Both the position numbers and the translations under genes were made by a program. From NCBI GenBank assembly GCA_003132425.1, contig PKXS01000002.1:1-47369 (forward strand): 47,369 nucleotides of DNA. Reading direction: 5' to 3'. Source of the DNA: Gammaproteobacteria bacterium. Its GTDB lineage: Bacteria > Pseudomonadota > Gammaproteobacteria > Steroidobacterales > Steroidobacteraceae. The notes below the pieces were generated by a model. The model searched no databases and was not told the origin of the DNA. It saw only the letters and a list, made by a program, of their open reading frames with translations. The number at the start of each line of letters is the position of its first letter. Position 1 is the first letter of the stretch. Positions 14,911 through 24,360 of the stretch are shown here, one piece after another.

Positions 14911-16257
14911 TCATCCTCTGGGAATCTCGCCCGCATCCTCAGCCGGAGGAACTTCTTCTTCAGCCCAGACTAGGGCCAGTGTACGGGAAGTGGTTTCGAT
15001 CTGGGCAAGTTCTGGGATACCCAGCACGCTCGATGCTCCTAGTTCAGGGAATCGCCGCGCAGATACGAGAACCCGGCTCTCCAGCGAACCGACGGCCTTG
15101 TTATAAGAATCTACAGCTCGATCCAAATCCTTCCCCACTGCACCAAGATGGGTCGCAAAAACGCGCAAACGCTCATACAGTTCTTTGCCGAGTTCACTAA
15201 TTTTTTGTGCATTTTCGGCGATTTTCTCTTGATTCCATCCATATGCAACCGCCTTAAGGAGCGCAATAAGAGTTGTCGGCGAGGCAGGGATGACGCACTG
15301 ATTCACACCATACTCGATTAAGCCGGGATCTTGTTCGAGCGCGGCGCTGAAAAATGATTCTCCCGGCAGAAACATGAACACGAATTCGGGAGCAGGTTGA
15401 AACTGGTCGAAATAGGATTTCGAACCCAGCTTCGCCATGTGCCCCCGGACCTGCTGAGCGTGTTCGAGCAATTTTGCTCTGCGAACCTCATCATCGTTTG
15501 TTTCCACCGCATCCAGATAGGCCTGCAGGGGGGTTTTTGCGTCAACGACGATACTCTTTCCACCAGGGAGCTTGACCACTAGATCCGGGCGTAACCTGCC
15601 GTCGATAGTATTAACGGAGACTTGTTCGTCGAAATCGCAGTAGCTGAGCATACCTGCCATCTCGACAACACGCTTCAACTGGAACTCACCCCAGCGCCCG
15701 CGGACCGCGGGTGCCCGCAAAGCCTTCACCAAATTCCCGGTCTCGTTGCGAAGTTGCTCCTGCGTGAAAATCAATGAACGAACTTGCTCGGTCAGGGTTC
15801 CATAGGCTTGGCTACGCTCGTTCTCGATCGTCCGGATTTGGTTGTCAACTTTGTTCAGAGATTCCTTGATTGGAGTGACCATCGTCTCTATTGCCTGCCG
15901 CCGCACCTCCAAATCGCCCACCGCTTCGGCTTTATATTTCTCTAGGCGTGTTTCTGCGAGTTGCAAAAAAGACTCGTTGTTACTCTGCAGCGCCGCAGCA
16001 GCCAAAGCTTGAAATGCTGGCCGTAGCTCAGCTGAAGCCTGTAACTTGGAACTAAGTCCTGCCACTTCAGCCTTAAGGCTCGAGTTATTAGAGTTTGCCA
16101 CTCCCAGTTCTTGCTGCAAAGCTGTAATAGTTCGCGCCGAAGATGATATCTGCTCCTGCAGCACGGCGGACTTAGTGCGCAAAGCCAGCCAAGTAACGAT
16201 GACACCCGCAAGCGCTGCTGCGACGGCTACCATGAGAACTATCGAAAGGCTAATCAT
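14911..16257 (-). CDS. rmuC: RmuC family DNA recombination-limiting protein
   Basis: A 448-residue protein: an N-terminal membrane helix ([20 protein letters not shown]), a long coiled coil (about 25-170), then the RmuC domain (about 190-400) with [38 protein letters not shown] and [18 protein letters not shown]. The DAKT part resembles the PD-(D/E)xK nuclease core. RmuC limits inversion and recombination at short repeats in Escherichia coli; the biochemical activity is thought to be nucleolytic. I start at ATG 16257 because codons upstream belong to the overlapping small gene. Confidence 0.9.
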   Translation of the reverse strand: MISLSIVLMVAVAAALAGVIVTWLALRTKSAVLQEQISSSARTITALQQELGVANSNNSSLKAEVAGLSSKLQASAELRPAFQALAAAALQSNNESFLQLAETRLEKYKAEAVGDLEVRRQAIETMVTPIKESLNKVDNQIRTIENERSQAYGTLTEQVRSLIFTQEQLRNETGNLVKALRAPAVRGRWGEFQLKRVVEMAGMLSYCDFDEQVSVNTIDGRLRPDLVVKLPGGKSIVVDAKTPLQAYLDAVETNDDEVRRAKLLEHAQQVRGHMAKLGSKSYFDQFQPAPEFVFMFLPGESFFSAALEQDPGLIEYGVNQCVIPASPTTLIALLKAVAYGWNQEKIAENAQKISELGKELYERLRVFATHLGAVGKDLDRAVDSYNKAVGSLESRVLVSARRFPELGASSVLGIPELAQIETTSRTLALVWAEEEVPPAEDAGEIPRG

Positions 16258-16471
16258 GCCCGTCCCTTCTCTGCTCGGGCCTAGTGGCCATGTCGGCAGT
16301 GGCGGCACTGAACTTCTGGCCAAGGGAAGTACCGAGCCTTTCGAGCTGACCTGCAACTTCCGCTTTTACATCTACTTGCGGAGCGGCGGAAATGCGACGC
16401 AAGAGAACGACCGAAAAGCCAAGCAGGATAAGGGTTCCGGCGAGCACGGTAACCAGCAGCAGGGTCTCCAT
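16250..16471 (-). CDS. Small single-pass membrane protein upstream of rmuC
   Basis: A 73-residue ORF whose stop overlaps the rmuC start by eight bases. It has one hydrophobic segment ([20 protein letters not shown]) and a charged helical tail ([20 protein letters not shown]). The topology copies the N-terminus of RmuC. It is coupled to rmuC and may be a partner or a degenerate duplicate of its anchor. There is no clear ribosome-binding site. No family recognised. Confidence 0.5.
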   Translation of the reverse strand: METLLLVTVLAGTLILLGFSVVLLRRISAAPQVDVKAEVAGQLERLGTSLGQKFSAATADMATRPEQRRDGHD

Positions 16472-16578
16472 AGTAAGTGGCTTACGTGAATTTTAGAGGT
16501 TAGCGTGAGAGATGGAAAGCGGAAGTTTTACTTGGACTCTCCCGGCGACCCCAACGCCGCAATGCTGACCACAAAATT

Positions 16579-17466
16579 ATGCTGCGGGCCCTGGTGGTTT
16601 CATTCGCGATCCTGGTGGCGAGTCAGGGGATTTACGCGGCCGACAAGAATTTGGCGGCGTCACCAAGCCGCAACGACGTTAACAGCAAGCAGCCCACCCC
16701 CCAAGCGAACTCGGCGGCTAGAGCCACCTCTAGCGAGGACCTAACCGCCGAGAACGAACTTCTGGCAGCCGCGAATAAGAGCCGGGACCTTGCGGGCGTG
16801 GCGCCGTTGCGCGTGGAGGACAGTTTGCGCGACGCAGCGCGAACCCACGCTCTGCTGATGATTACGAACAATCGACTGGAGCATCAGTTCGCGGGAGAGC
16901 CGGCGCTTCTCGAGAGAGTTGGCGAGGTAAGCCCGCTGAAAATCGATCGCGTTGGCGAGAATGTTGCTTACGCGGGGAGCGCAACGGATGTGAATGCAGT
17001 ACTGATGCACTCGGCTCCGCATCGCCAGAACCTACTGGATCGCGGATTTAACGTCGCGGGCATCGTGGCTATTTGGAGCCAGGGTAAGCTGTACGTAGTG
17101 CAGGATTTCGCGCACGACCTTCCGTCCTATTCTGCGCGAGAAAGTCGAGCGCTGGTGGGACGCGCTGTAGCTGAGATGCGGCGTCAGGCGGGGCTTCCGG
17201 AGCTCGCACAACTGACGCCGGCGAATCTCGATGAGGTTACTTGCTCGCTGGCGAACGAGCAACGCCCAAGCGTGCATAAGATCGCAGCGGCCTACCATAA
17301 TCGGAGGATTATCACCTACACGCAGAGCCATCCCGAACTTATTCCGCAAGAAGCGATGCATCTGCTGGATGATCCTGACGTTCGGCAGTTTGCGGTTGGG
17401 GCTTGCTACGCACGTAACGCGGCTTATCCTACCGGGATGTATTGGGTCGCTATTCTGCTGTACTGA
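16579..17466 (+). CDS. Secreted CAP-domain (SCP/PR-1-like) protein
   Basis: A 295-residue exported protein. It has a signal peptide (MLRALVVSFAILVASQGIYA), a linker rich in Ser, Asn and Ala (about 25-55) and a CAP domain (about 58-180). CAP marks are LLAAANKSRDLAGVAPL, HALLMITNNRLEHQFAG, GENVAYAG, SAPHRQNLLDRGFNVAGIV and LYVVQDFA. The usual CAP cavity histidines are plausible at the NRLEHQF and SAPHRQN positions. The C-terminal 110 residues are an extra domain of unknown kind. CAP proteins bind lipids or act at the cell envelope; the specific role here is unknown. Confidence 0.82.
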   Translation: MLRALVVSFAILVASQGIYAADKNLAASPSRNDVNSKQPTPQANSAARATSSEDLTAENELLAAANKSRDLAGVAPLRVEDSLRDAARTHALLMITNNRLEHQFAGEPALLERVGEVSPLKIDRVGENVAYAGSATDVNAVLMHSAPHRQNLLDRGFNVAGIVAIWSQGKLYVVQDFAHDLPSYSARESRALVGRAVAEMRRQAGLPELAQLTPANLDEVTCSLANEQRPSVHKIAAAYHNRRIITYTQSHPELIPQEAMHLLDDPDVRQFAVGACYARNAAYPTGMYWVAILLY

Positions 17467-17503
17467 AATCATTGCTCACCTGACGTTTTCTACTCTCGCA
17501 GCA

Positions 17504-17522
17504 CGCGGGCGGGGCGCCCGCG
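17504..17522 (+). repeat. GC-rich palindromic repeat
   Basis: Seven-base arms GCGGGCG (17505-17511) and CGCCCGC (17515-17521) around GGG, followed by GCCACA. A relative lies at 21711-21737 (GCCGCGGGCGGGGGCGCC, then CTGCTCCACA). No T-run follows it. Confidence 0.6.
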
Positions 17523-17577
17523 CCACACCAACCCTGCCACACTTGCACTGTGCTAACCTGCGAGCTGGGCTGGCCGC

Positions 17578-18513
17578 ATGGAAGCTGATTCTCGAATTCG
17601 TATCGGGACTGCCGGCTGGTCTTACAAGGACTGGGACGGGATCCTGTATCCGCCGGAAGTGACGCGGAAGAAAATTCATCCGGTCGAATTTCTGGCGCGA
17701 TTCTTTGACGTCATCGAAATCAACACTTCGTTTTATGGACACATACGGCCGGAGTTGGGGCGTCTGTGGTCGCGGAAGGCGGCGGCCGCTAATCCTAATT
17801 TTGTTTTTACGGCGAAACTGCATCGATCGTTCACGCACTCGCCGCTGGCGGTGATGGAGCCGACTTCGGCGGCCAGCATCCGGCCGAATGACAAGGATGA
17901 GCGGCTTACGCGCGAGGGCCTCGACTCGCTGGCCGCGGAGGGCAAGCTGGGGGCGGTGCTCGTTCAATTTCCTGTCTCATTCAAAAACACGAGTTTGAAT
18001 CGCGAGTATCTGGAGCAGTTGCTGCGGCAGTTCATTGAGTATCCGCGGGTGGTCGAGGTGCGGCACGAGAGTTGGAACAACGCGAAGACGATCGCGGAAT
18101 TCATGAGTCACAATGTTGGCTTCTGCAACATCGATCAGCCGCTGTTGGGGCGTTCGCTGGGTCCGACGGAACATGTGACGTCGGGAGTGGGATATGTTCG
18201 GCTGCACGGACGGAACTATGAGCAGTGGTTCGACACCGATAATCGCAACGATCGCTATAACTATCTCTACAAGCCGGCGGAGTTGGAGAAGTGGAAAGAT
18301 AGGATCGAGGCGATCGCGCGACGGGCGGAGTCAACTTATGTGATTGCGAATAATCATTTTCAGGCGAAGGCCGCGGTGAATGCGCTGGAGTTGCGGCATC
18401 TGCTGGAGGGAAGAAGGGTGCCTGCTCCGGAGACGCTGGTGAAGCATTATCCAGAGCTGAAGGAACAGGTCGAGATCGAAGATAGCAGTGGAAACTATTC
18501 GCTGCTCGGGTGA
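17578..18513 (+). CDS. DUF72 (YecE-like) TIM-barrel protein
   Basis: A 311-residue DUF72 protein, about the family's normal length. Marks are RIGTAGWSYKDWDGILYP at the start, FFDVIEINTSFYG, FVFTAKLHRSFTH, LGAVLVQFPVSF, VVEVRHESW, VGYVRLHGRNYEQWF and the YVIANNHFQAKAAVNALEL end. The fold is a TIM barrel with a likely phosphate- or metal-binding site. Biochemical function is not established in the family. It is flanked by unrelated genes; no operon is evident. Confidence 0.9.
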   Translation: MEADSRIRIGTAGWSYKDWDGILYPPEVTRKKIHPVEFLARFFDVIEINTSFYGHIRPELGRLWSRKAAAANPNFVFTAKLHRSFTHSPLAVMEPTSAASIRPNDKDERLTREGLDSLAAEGKLGAVLVQFPVSFKNTSLNREYLEQLLRQFIEYPRVVEVRHESWNNAKTIAEFMSHNVGFCNIDQPLLGRSLGPTEHVTSGVGYVRLHGRNYEQWFDTDNRNDRYNYLYKPAELEKWKDRIEAIARRAESTYVIANNHFQAKAAVNALELRHLLEGRRVPAPETLVKHYPELKEQVEIEDSSGNYSLLG

Positions 18514-18539
18514 GACGGCGAAGGCAGCCGTCGTTTGTG

Positions 18540-19049
18540 TCATTTTTTTGGAGTCAGAATGCGCTCAATCTGGCTTATGTGGTTAATGTCGTGGCCGGCG
18601 ATCATGCGGACTATGTGTTCGATGGACTCCTGGCCGCGCTCGGCGTGCTGGCCAAAGTGTTTCCACTGATCGGGAGAGAGCGACTTGAGGAGCGCGAGGT
18701 TGGCTTCGCGTAGGGTGCGCTGAAGCTCGATGGATTTCTTGGGGTCGCGCTTTTCATAGTGGCCGGCGATCACCCAGGCATTTTGGTCGTAGGCTTGAAC
18801 GGGCGTGCCGGGACTTCCGAGGATGGAGCGCATGCGCCAACCGACTGCGATTTCGACGTCGGCGAGGTGAGCGAGAATTTCGGCGACTGACCATTTCTCG
18901 GGCGCGGGGCGCTTGCGAAGTTGGGCTGGAGGGATGCCCTTGATGAGGCGTGCTAATTTTTTCGGCGTGGTGGATTGGACCTTGATCGGATCCTGGCCTT
19001 CTGCGTTCGCCATGATGCGTTGCGTGTATTGTTCAACTGTTTCGGGCAT
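18540..19049 (-). CDS. DinB-like four-helix-bundle protein
   Basis: A 169-residue protein started at ATG 19049 (MPETVEQYTQRIM); the longer frame reaches into the TetR operator. The DinB/YfiT pattern shows in KWSVAEILAHLADVEIAVGWRM and, near the end, HIVRMIAGHDINHISQIERIL. Histidines H84 or so, H153 and H157 are the likely metal triad. DinB-like proteins are often thiol- or metal-dependent transferases. It is divergent from tetR and shares the intergenic region with its two operators, so it may be coregulated. Confidence 0.85.
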   Translation of the reverse strand: MPETVEQYTQRIMANAEGQDPIKVQSTTPKKLARLIKGIPPAQLRKRPAPEKWSVAEILAHLADVEIAVGWRMRSILGSPGTPVQAYDQNAWVIAGHYEKRDPKKSIELQRTLREANLALLKSLSPDQWKHFGQHAERGQESIEHIVRMIAGHDINHISQIERILTPKK

Positions 19050-19123
19050 TTCATATTTATAATCCAGCCTCGCCCCTGCTGGCGAGCGCGGCGCGATTGT
19101 GTTTTGGGGTTGCGCCTCGGCCG

Positions 19124-19140
19124 ATTGACCAGTGGTCAAT
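19124..19140 (+). promoter_or_regulatory. TetR-type operator 1
   Basis: The 17-base site ATTGACCAGTGGTCAAT has perfectly complementary eight-base arms around one central base. It lies 75 bases upstream of the dinB-like start on the minus strand and 140 bases upstream of tetR. Its half-site matches operator 2. Confidence 0.85.
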
Positions 19141-19224
19141 CTCTCAAAAAGAGTGCGATCCAAGAAATCGAAAAAGCCTTTGATAAAACCATTGAAAAGT
19201 AGTTTGCGCGTACTGTATCGTGCC

Positions 19225-19241
19225 TTTGACCGAGGGTCAAT
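19225..19241 (+). promoter_or_regulatory. TetR-type operator 2
   Basis: The site TTTGACCGAGGGTCAAT repeats the TTGACC/GGTCAA half-sites of operator 1 with a different centre. Its centre is 101 bases from that of operator 1, about ten helical turns. This would suit looping or independent control of tetR-oxygenase and dinB-like genes. It lies 38 bases before the tetR start. Confidence 0.85.
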
Positions 19242-19279
19242 CGAACGAGGTAAATCGAACCAGGGGGGGGAGTTGGGCC

Positions 19280-19990
19280 ATGGAAGGGATCACAAGCAGT
19301 TTGGCAAAACCGACGCAGATGAGGCGGGACGGGAAGCCGCGTCCGCGCTCGGAAGCGAAGCGGGCACGGATTGTAGAGGTTGCGATCCGGCATTTTGCCG
19401 AACGCGGGTACAGCGCAGCACGAGTAGAGGATATTGCGGGACAGTTGGGAATTGCGAAGGGATCAGTGTTTCAGCATTTCAAGAGCAAAGACGGATTGTT
19501 TTTTGAGGCCTACAAGAAAGCGGTGCAATCATTTCCGAAATACATGCAGACTCCGGCGGCGGTACAGGAGCGAGGATTTTTTGAATTGCTTCGGTACTGG
19601 CTGGCGCGAACGGAAAATATGGTGCGGGACAACTGGTCGTCTTATCGGATCTATTTAATTGGCAACTACGGGACGGACCTAGCGCTGCGGCGAGAGATCA
19701 ATCGCTTTCTGGTGGCGGAGGATCCTTACGGATGGCGTGAATTTGTCAGCTTCGGAGTTACTCAGGGGGAGTTACGGTCCGATTTGGATGCGGACATGAT
19801 TGGATCGATTCTAGAGTGGACGACGGACCGGTTTCAGGATGCGCTGCTTACGGAGGAGTTAGACCCTGGGTTGTTTCGTAAGTCGGGACCTATCCCACAG
19901 GAGAAAGAAAGACGGATTGAACAGTTTGTCGCGTTACTGCGGCGAGCGGTGGGATCGGACAAAGCGCAAGTCAGGGAGAAAACAGCGTGA
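19280..19990 (+). CDS. TetR family transcriptional regulator
   Basis: A 236-residue TetR protein. ATG 19280 is chosen because the earlier frame reaches into operator 2. A basic N-terminal arm (RRDGKPRPRSEAKRAR) leads to the TetR HTH: IVEVAIRHFAERGYSAARVE, DIAGQLGIAKGSVFQHFKSK and DGLFFEAYK. The rest is a helical ligand and dimer domain. Its stop overlaps the oxygenase start by four bases, so repressor and enzyme are one operon and the enzyme's substrate is a likely inducer. Confidence 0.93.
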   Translation: MEGITSSLAKPTQMRRDGKPRPRSEAKRARIVEVAIRHFAERGYSAARVEDIAGQLGIAKGSVFQHFKSKDGLFFEAYKKAVQSFPKYMQTPAAVQERGFFELLRYWLARTENMVRDNWSSYRIYLIGNYGTDLALRREINRFLVAEDPYGWREFVSFGVTQGELRSDLDADMIGSILEWTTDRFQDALLTEELDPGLFRKSGPIPQEKERRIEQFVALLRRAVGSDKAQVREKTA

Positions 19991-21120
19991 TGGCGGGTCT
20001 GACGGTGGAGCGAATTATCGCGAGTTATGACGATGGCGCGCCATTGGCTGAGGCTTCGACGATCCCGGCGGCATGGTATGTAGATACGCGAATTGCGGAA
20101 TTGGAACGCCATGCGGTCTTTTCGCGAACGTGGCAAGTTATCGGACGAGTCGATCAGGTGCAAGAGCCGGGCCAGTTTGTGACGGCGACGGTAGCAGGCG
20201 AGCCACTGGTGGCGGTTCGGGGGAATGACGGCACTCTGCGGGCATTTTACAACGTGTGCCGGCATCATGCGGCGGCGGTGGTGACGGAGCCGTGTGGACG
20301 GACGTCAATTTTACATTGTCCGTATCACGGGTGGAATTATGGACTGGATGGAGCGCTCAAAGGAATGCCCGAGTTCGACGGGGTGAAGAACTTTGAGCGC
20401 AAGGATAATGGACTGGTTCCGGTGAAGGTTGATACGTGGGAGAAATTTGTATTTGTGAATCTGGATGCTGACACTGCATCGCTAGGAGAGTTTTTTGGTG
20501 GAATAGTGCAGCGCGTGGCTCCGCTTGGACTTACTAAGCTGCATTACTTTACGAGTCGTAGTTATGACATTCACTGTAACTGGAAGGTGTTTGTCGATAA
20601 CTACCTGGACGGTGGCTATCACGTTCCTCATTTGCATAAGGGGCTCAATTCTGTTCTGGATTACAAGCAATATACGATTGAGAATGACGGACGGTATTGT
20701 TTGCAGTCGAGCCCCATGGTGAGTTCTGAGGCTGATGCGGCGACGGGCATGACGCGGCGGGGTAACCGGGCGTGGTATTTCTGGCTGCATCCAAATTTTA
20801 TGTTCAATTGCTACGAAGGGTATTTGGACACGAATCTGGTGGTGCCGATTGATGTTGACCATTGCCGGGTGATTTTTGATTTCTATTTCAGCGATGTGAG
20901 CGAGAGTGCTCGGGCTTACAATGAAGAGAGCGTTGAGGTCGGGAATCGGGTTCAGGACGAGGATTTAGAGATTTGCGAGGCGGTGCAGCGGGGGCTGAAG
21001 TCGCGCGCTTATCAAGCGGGGAGATTATCGGTGCGGCGGGAAGCGGGCGAACATTTATTTCATCGGTTGCTGGCGACGGATTTAAAGAAGGGACTGATTG
21101 AGCCAGGCAACGAGAGTTAG
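19987..21120 (+). CDS. Rieske non-heme iron oxygenase, choline monooxygenase-like
   Basis: A 377-residue alpha-subunit of a Rieske oxygenase. The [2Fe-2S] ligands are C91-x-H93 (NVCRHHAAAV) and C111-x2-H114 (HCPYHGWNYG). The catalytic domain has the bridging and iron-binding motif DNYLDGGYHVPHLHKGL (D204 or D208, H212, H217), closely like plant choline monooxygenase and bacterial glycine-betaine demethylase. Near the end LEICEAVQRGL supplies the third ligand region. The likely substrate is a quaternary amine or similar N-methyl compound. A reductase partner is not in the window. It is regulated by the overlapping TetR gene. Confidence 0.9.
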   Translation: MMAGLTVERIIASYDDGAPLAEASTIPAAWYVDTRIAELERHAVFSRTWQVIGRVDQVQEPGQFVTATVAGEPLVAVRGNDGTLRAFYNVCRHHAAAVVTEPCGRTSILHCPYHGWNYGLDGALKGMPEFDGVKNFERKDNGLVPVKVDTWEKFVFVNLDADTASLGEFFGGIVQRVAPLGLTKLHYFTSRSYDIHCNWKVFVDNYLDGGYHVPHLHKGLNSVLDYKQYTIENDGRYCLQSSPMVSSEADAATGMTRRGNRAWYFWLHPNFMFNCYEGYLDTNLVVPIDVDHCRVIFDFYFSDVSESARAYNEESVEVGNRVQDEDLEICEAVQRGLKSRAYQAGRLSVRREAGEHLFHRLLATDLKKGLIEPGNES

Positions 21121-21530
21121 GATGGGCACTTCTTTGAGTTGACACCCTTGAGCACCGCCTGAATCTTGAGGGCCAGCCGATCAGAACTTTTGTCGAGGTC
21201 CAAAGCGGATTTTTCCAGGTAGGCAGCCGCGCCTGCTCCGAGGAGTTTGTCTTCATTCATTTGCGAGAGGCTGGTCAACACGATCACAGGGATGTTTGTG
21301 GTGGCTGGATTTGTTTTTAGAGCTTTCAGAACTTCGGTGCCGCTTATCTTCGGCAGCATCATGTCGAGCAGGATGATGTCGGGGAGTTTGTCATTGGCGA
21401 CTCTCAATGCTTCCTCGCCGTCGGCAGCGGTGCTGATCTGGAAACCGGCCTTCGATAGGGCGCGCTCATTGGCCATGCGGAGAAACTTGCTGTCTTCGAC
21501 CAGCAATACTTTGGAGTTCAAAACGGTCAC
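21117..21530 (-). CDS. Single-domain response regulator (CheY-like)
   Basis: A 137-residue receiver domain with no output domain. Key residues are present: E12 and D13 (VLLVEDSKF), phosphoacceptor D56 (DIILLDMMLP), T86 (VIVLTSLS) and K107 (YLEKSA). The tail is short and lacks DNA-binding features, so it acts by protein contact or as a phosphate relay. It is convergent with the oxygenase gene and overlaps its end by four bases. The partner kinase is not visible nearby. Confidence 0.92.
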   Translation of the reverse strand: MTVLNSKVLLVEDSKFLRMANERALSKAGFQISTAADGEEALRVANDKLPDIILLDMMLPKISGTEVLKALKTNPATTNIPVIVLTSLSQMNEDKLLGAGAAAYLEKSALDLDKSSDRLALKIQAVLKGVNSKKCPS

Positions 21531-21592
21531 GCGCGAACCTCGTGGGATTCATCGGCGTTGCGGGGGGAGAACTTGACGGCACCCGATGGACG

Positions 21593-21737
21593 GCCCCTAA
21601 AGGGGCGTTTTTGTTGCGGAATTTACGGTATCGCTAAAGCGTTACCCTGATACGACAACACTGGATACAAAACTATGGAGCGGCGTGCGCCGCCCCATTG
21701 AAAGTCAAGAGCCGCGGGCGGGGGCGCCTGCTCCACA
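21593..21737 (+). repeat. Cluster of palindromic repeats between the response regulator and ahcY
   Basis: Three elements follow one another. GCCCCTAAAGGGGC at 21593-21606 is followed by GTTTTT, so it could terminate plus-strand transcription. A GGCG/CGCC-rich palindrome lies near 21678-21694. A GCCGCGGGCGGGGGCGCC element with CTGCTCCACA lies at 21711-21737, a relative of 17504-17522. Read on the minus strand there is no T-run after the first stem, so ahcY transcription may continue into the response-regulator gene. Confidence 0.6.
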
Positions 21738-21742
21738 CGAGG

Positions 21743-23014
21743 CTACGTTCCTTCGTTCCAGCTGGCCAGGTATTCTTCTTGTTCGGAGGTTAGGCGGTCG
21801 ATTTTGATGCCTAGCGACTCGAGTTTGAGTTTGGCTACGCGCTTGTCGAGGTCGACGGGAACGGTGTAGACCTTCTTTTCTAACGACGCGTGGTTCTTCA
21901 CCATGTAGTCGCAGGAGAGAGCCTGGTCGGCAAAGCTCATATCCATGACCGAGGCGGGATGGCCTTCGGCGGCGGCGAGGTTGATAAGGCGGCCTTCGCC
22001 TAGCAGGTTGATGCGGCGACCGTCTTTCAGCGAGTATTCGTCGACATAGGTGCGCGTGGTGCGCTTCGAGGACGACAGTTTTTCGAGGGCTGGGATATCG
22101 ATCTCGACGTTGAAGTGACCGGAGTTCGAGATGATGGCTCCGTCTTTCATGGCCCCGAAATGCTGCTTGGCGAGGACATTTTTGTTGCCGGTGACGGTGC
22201 AGAAAACGTCGCCGATTTTGGCGGCTTCGTCCATGCTCATCACGCGGTAGCCATCCATCACGGCTTCGAGCGCCTTGGTGGGATCGATTTCGGTAACGAT
22301 GACTTCAGCGCCCGCGCCGCGTGCGCGGGAAGCGAGGCCGCGTCCGCACCAGCCATAACCGGCAACCACGAACTTCGAACCTGCCAGGAGGAAATTCGTG
22401 GCGCGAATGATGCCGTCGATCGTCGATTGCCCGGTGCCGTAGCGATTGTCGAAAAGGTGCTTGGTGTCGGCATCGTTGACGGCGATGATCGGATAGGGCA
22501 GCACGCCTTCTTTCGCCATGGCGCGGAGACGAATGACGCCGGTGGTCGTCTCTTCGGTGCCGCCGATTACGTTCGCCAGTTCCGTCTTGCGCTTGGTGTG
22601 CAGGATGGAGACGAGGTCGGCGCCGTCATCCATGGTGAACTGTGGTTTGTGATCGATCGCTGCCATGATGTGCGAGTAGTAGCTGTCGTTGTCTTCGCCC
22701 TTGATGGCGAAAACGGGAATGTTATAGTCGCGCACCAAGCTCGCGGCCACATCATCCTGCGTGGAAAGCGGGTTGGAGGCGCACAGAGCCACGTCGGCGC
22801 CGCCGTCGCGCAGGGCGATCATTAAGTTGGCGGTCTCGGCCGTCACGTGCAGGCAAGCCGAGATGCGGACGCCCTTGAGCGGCTGGTTCTTGATGAATTC
22901 TTTGCGGATGATCTGGAGAACCTTCATCGACTGGTTGGCCCACTCGATGCGTTTCTTGCCCAGATCGGCCAGTTCAAATCCTTTTACGTCGCTGCTGATT
23001 GATGTAGTAGCCAT
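21743..23014 (-). CDS. ahcY: Adenosylhomocysteinase (S-adenosyl-L-homocysteine hydrolase)
   Basis: The enzyme reversibly splits S-adenosylhomocysteine into adenosine and homocysteine, clearing the product inhibitor of methyltransferases. The protein is 423 residues from ATG 23014, with GGAGAGAA just upstream. The NAD-binding [15 protein letters not shown] and the conserved [32 protein letters not shown] and [15 protein letters not shown] segments are all present. It is encoded 161 bases downstream of metK on the same strand, a natural SAM-cycle pairing. Confidence 0.96.
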   Translation of the reverse strand: MATTSISSDVKGFELADLGKKRIEWANQSMKVLQIIRKEFIKNQPLKGVRISACLHVTAETANLMIALRDGGADVALCASNPLSTQDDVAASLVRDYNIPVFAIKGEDNDSYYSHIMAAIDHKPQFTMDDGADLVSILHTKRKTELANVIGGTEETTTGVIRLRAMAKEGVLPYPIIAVNDADTKHLFDNRYGTGQSTIDGIIRATNFLLAGSKFVVAGYGWCGRGLASRARGAGAEVIVTEIDPTKALEAVMDGYRVMSMDEAAKIGDVFCTVTGNKNVLAKQHFGAMKDGAIISNSGHFNVEIDIPALEKLSSSKRTTRTYVDEYSLKDGRRINLLGEGRLINLAAAEGHPASVMDMSFADQALSCDYMVKNHASLEKKVYTVPVDLDKRVAKLKLESLGIKIDRLTSEQEEYLASWNEGT

Positions 23015-23083
23015 TTCTCTCCTACTCCCCGGATGATGACGCTGGATAAAGTCTATGCAGTTGTGAGCTGCAAACGAATAATC

Positions 23084-23168
23084 CACCACGGAGGCACGGA
23101 GTCACTGAGAAAAACTTAGAACGGAAAACCCTAAAAGGCTTTCTCCGTGTCTCGGTACCTCCGTGGTG
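23084..23168 (-). repeat. Inverted repeat in the metK-ahcY spacer
   Basis: CACCACGGAGG and CACGGAG (23084-23101) are matched by CTCCGTG and CCTCCGTGGTG (23143-23168) in inverted order, with eight extra bases in the right arm. The stem would fold in the leader of ahcY. The words resemble a repeat near 25655 (CACAGGGGGCACGCAGG), so I read it as a mobile or dispersed element and not a riboswitch. Confidence 0.7.
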
Positions 23169-23175
23169 AAAAAAG

Positions 23176-24360
23176 CTATTTCCTGGCTCCGACTGGCTCA
23201 TTCTTTTTCAAGCCGGCGTCCGATGCCAGTTTGGCGGCTTTGTCGGTCGCTTCCCAGGTGAAATCCGGGTCGGTGCGGCCGAAATGTCCGTAGGCTGCGG
23301 TCTTGCGATAAATGGGACGGCGCAAGTTGAGGGTCTCGATGATCTCGCGCGGCTTGAGCTTGAAATTTGCCCGCACCAGATCTGGAATCAGATTGGCATC
23401 GATCTTCTCAGTTCCGAAAGTATCCACCAGGACGCTGACGGGATCGGCAACTCCGATGGCGTAGGCGAGCTGCACTTCGCAGCGATCGGCGAGACCGGCG
23501 GCGACGATGTTCTTCGCGATGTAACGCGCCATGTAGGCGGCGGAACGATCAACCTTGGTCGGATCTTTGCCGCTGAAGGCGCCGCCGCCGTGACGGCCCA
23601 TACCGCCGTAGGTGTCGACGATGATCTTGCGGCCGGTTAGGCCGGAATCGCCCATGGGGCCGCCGATGACGAAGCGTCCGGTGGGATTGATGTGGTATTT
23701 GGTGTCCTCGTCGAGGAGGTCGGCGGGAATGACGGCCTGGATGACATGCTTCAGAATGTCGCCGCGCAGTTCGTCGTTGCCAACGCTTTCCGAATGCTGA
23801 GTAGACACGACCACCGCGTCTATGCGCTTCACTTTCTTGTTGGCGTCGTATTCAACCGTGACTTGAGATTTCCCATCGGGGCGCAGATAAGGGCAGGTAC
23901 CGTTCTTGCGAACTTCGGAAAGTTTCTGGGTGAGCTTGTGGGCGAGTGAAATCGGGAGGGGCATCAGTTCCGGCGTCTCGTTGCAGGCATAGCCGAACAT
24001 CATGCCCTGGTCGCCGGCGCCGCCTGTATCGACACCCATGGCGATGTCGCCGGATTGCTTGTTGATGCTGGAGATGACGGCGCAGGTGTTGGAGTCGAAA
24101 CCGTAGACGGCATTGTCATAGCCGATGGACTGAACCACGCCGCGGACGAGATTCTGGAAGTCGACGTAGGCTTTGGTGGTGATCTCGCCGGCGATGACGA
24201 CCAGGCCGGTGCAGGTCAGGGTTTCGCAGGCGACGCGGCTGCTCGGGTCTTCACGAAGGCAGGCGTCAAGGATGGCATCGGAAATCTGGTCGGCAATCTT
24301 ATCCGGGTGCCCCTCGGTTACAGATTCCGAGGTAAACAGAAAACGATTCTTAGCTGGCAA
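23176..24360 (-). CDS. metK: S-adenosylmethionine synthetase
   Basis: Makes SAM from methionine and ATP; cytosolic tetramer. The protein is 394 residues from TTG 24360, preceded by AAGGAG. Family signatures are [19 protein letters not shown] (substrate and metal site), [16 protein letters not shown] and [19 protein letters not shown] (P-loop-like). All are intact. With ahcY downstream it forms the methyl cycle. The 231 bases upstream (24361-24591) show no riboswitch I could recognise. Confidence 0.97.
   Translation of the reverse strand: MPAKNRFLFTSESVTEGHPDKIADQISDAILDACLREDPSSRVACETLTCTGLVVIAGEITTKAYVDFQNLVRGVVQSIGYDNAVYGFDSNTCAVISSINKQSGDIAMGVDTGGAGDQGMMFGYACNETPELMPLPISLAHKLTQKLSEVRKNGTCPYLRPDGKSQVTVEYDANKKVKRIDAVVVSTQHSESVGNDELRGDILKHVIQAVIPADLLDEDTKYHINPTGRFVIGGPMGDSGLTGRKIIVDTYGGMGRHGGGAFSGKDPTKVDRSAAYMARYIAKNIVAAGLADRCEVQLAYAIGVADPVSVLVDTFGTEKIDANLIPDLVRANFKLKPREIIETLNLRRPIYRKTAAYGHFGRTDPDFTWEATDKAAKLASDAGLKKNEPVGARK

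Noticed and set aside
21593-21612. Terminator for the ahcY transcript
   Set aside because: The T-run lies on the plus-strand side of the stem, the wrong orientation for minus-strand ahcY; it is better seen as a palindromic repeat.
22115-22825. 236-codon plus-strand ORF opposite ahcY
   Set aside because: Exact shadow of conserved ahcY codons; no independent signal or ribosome-binding site.
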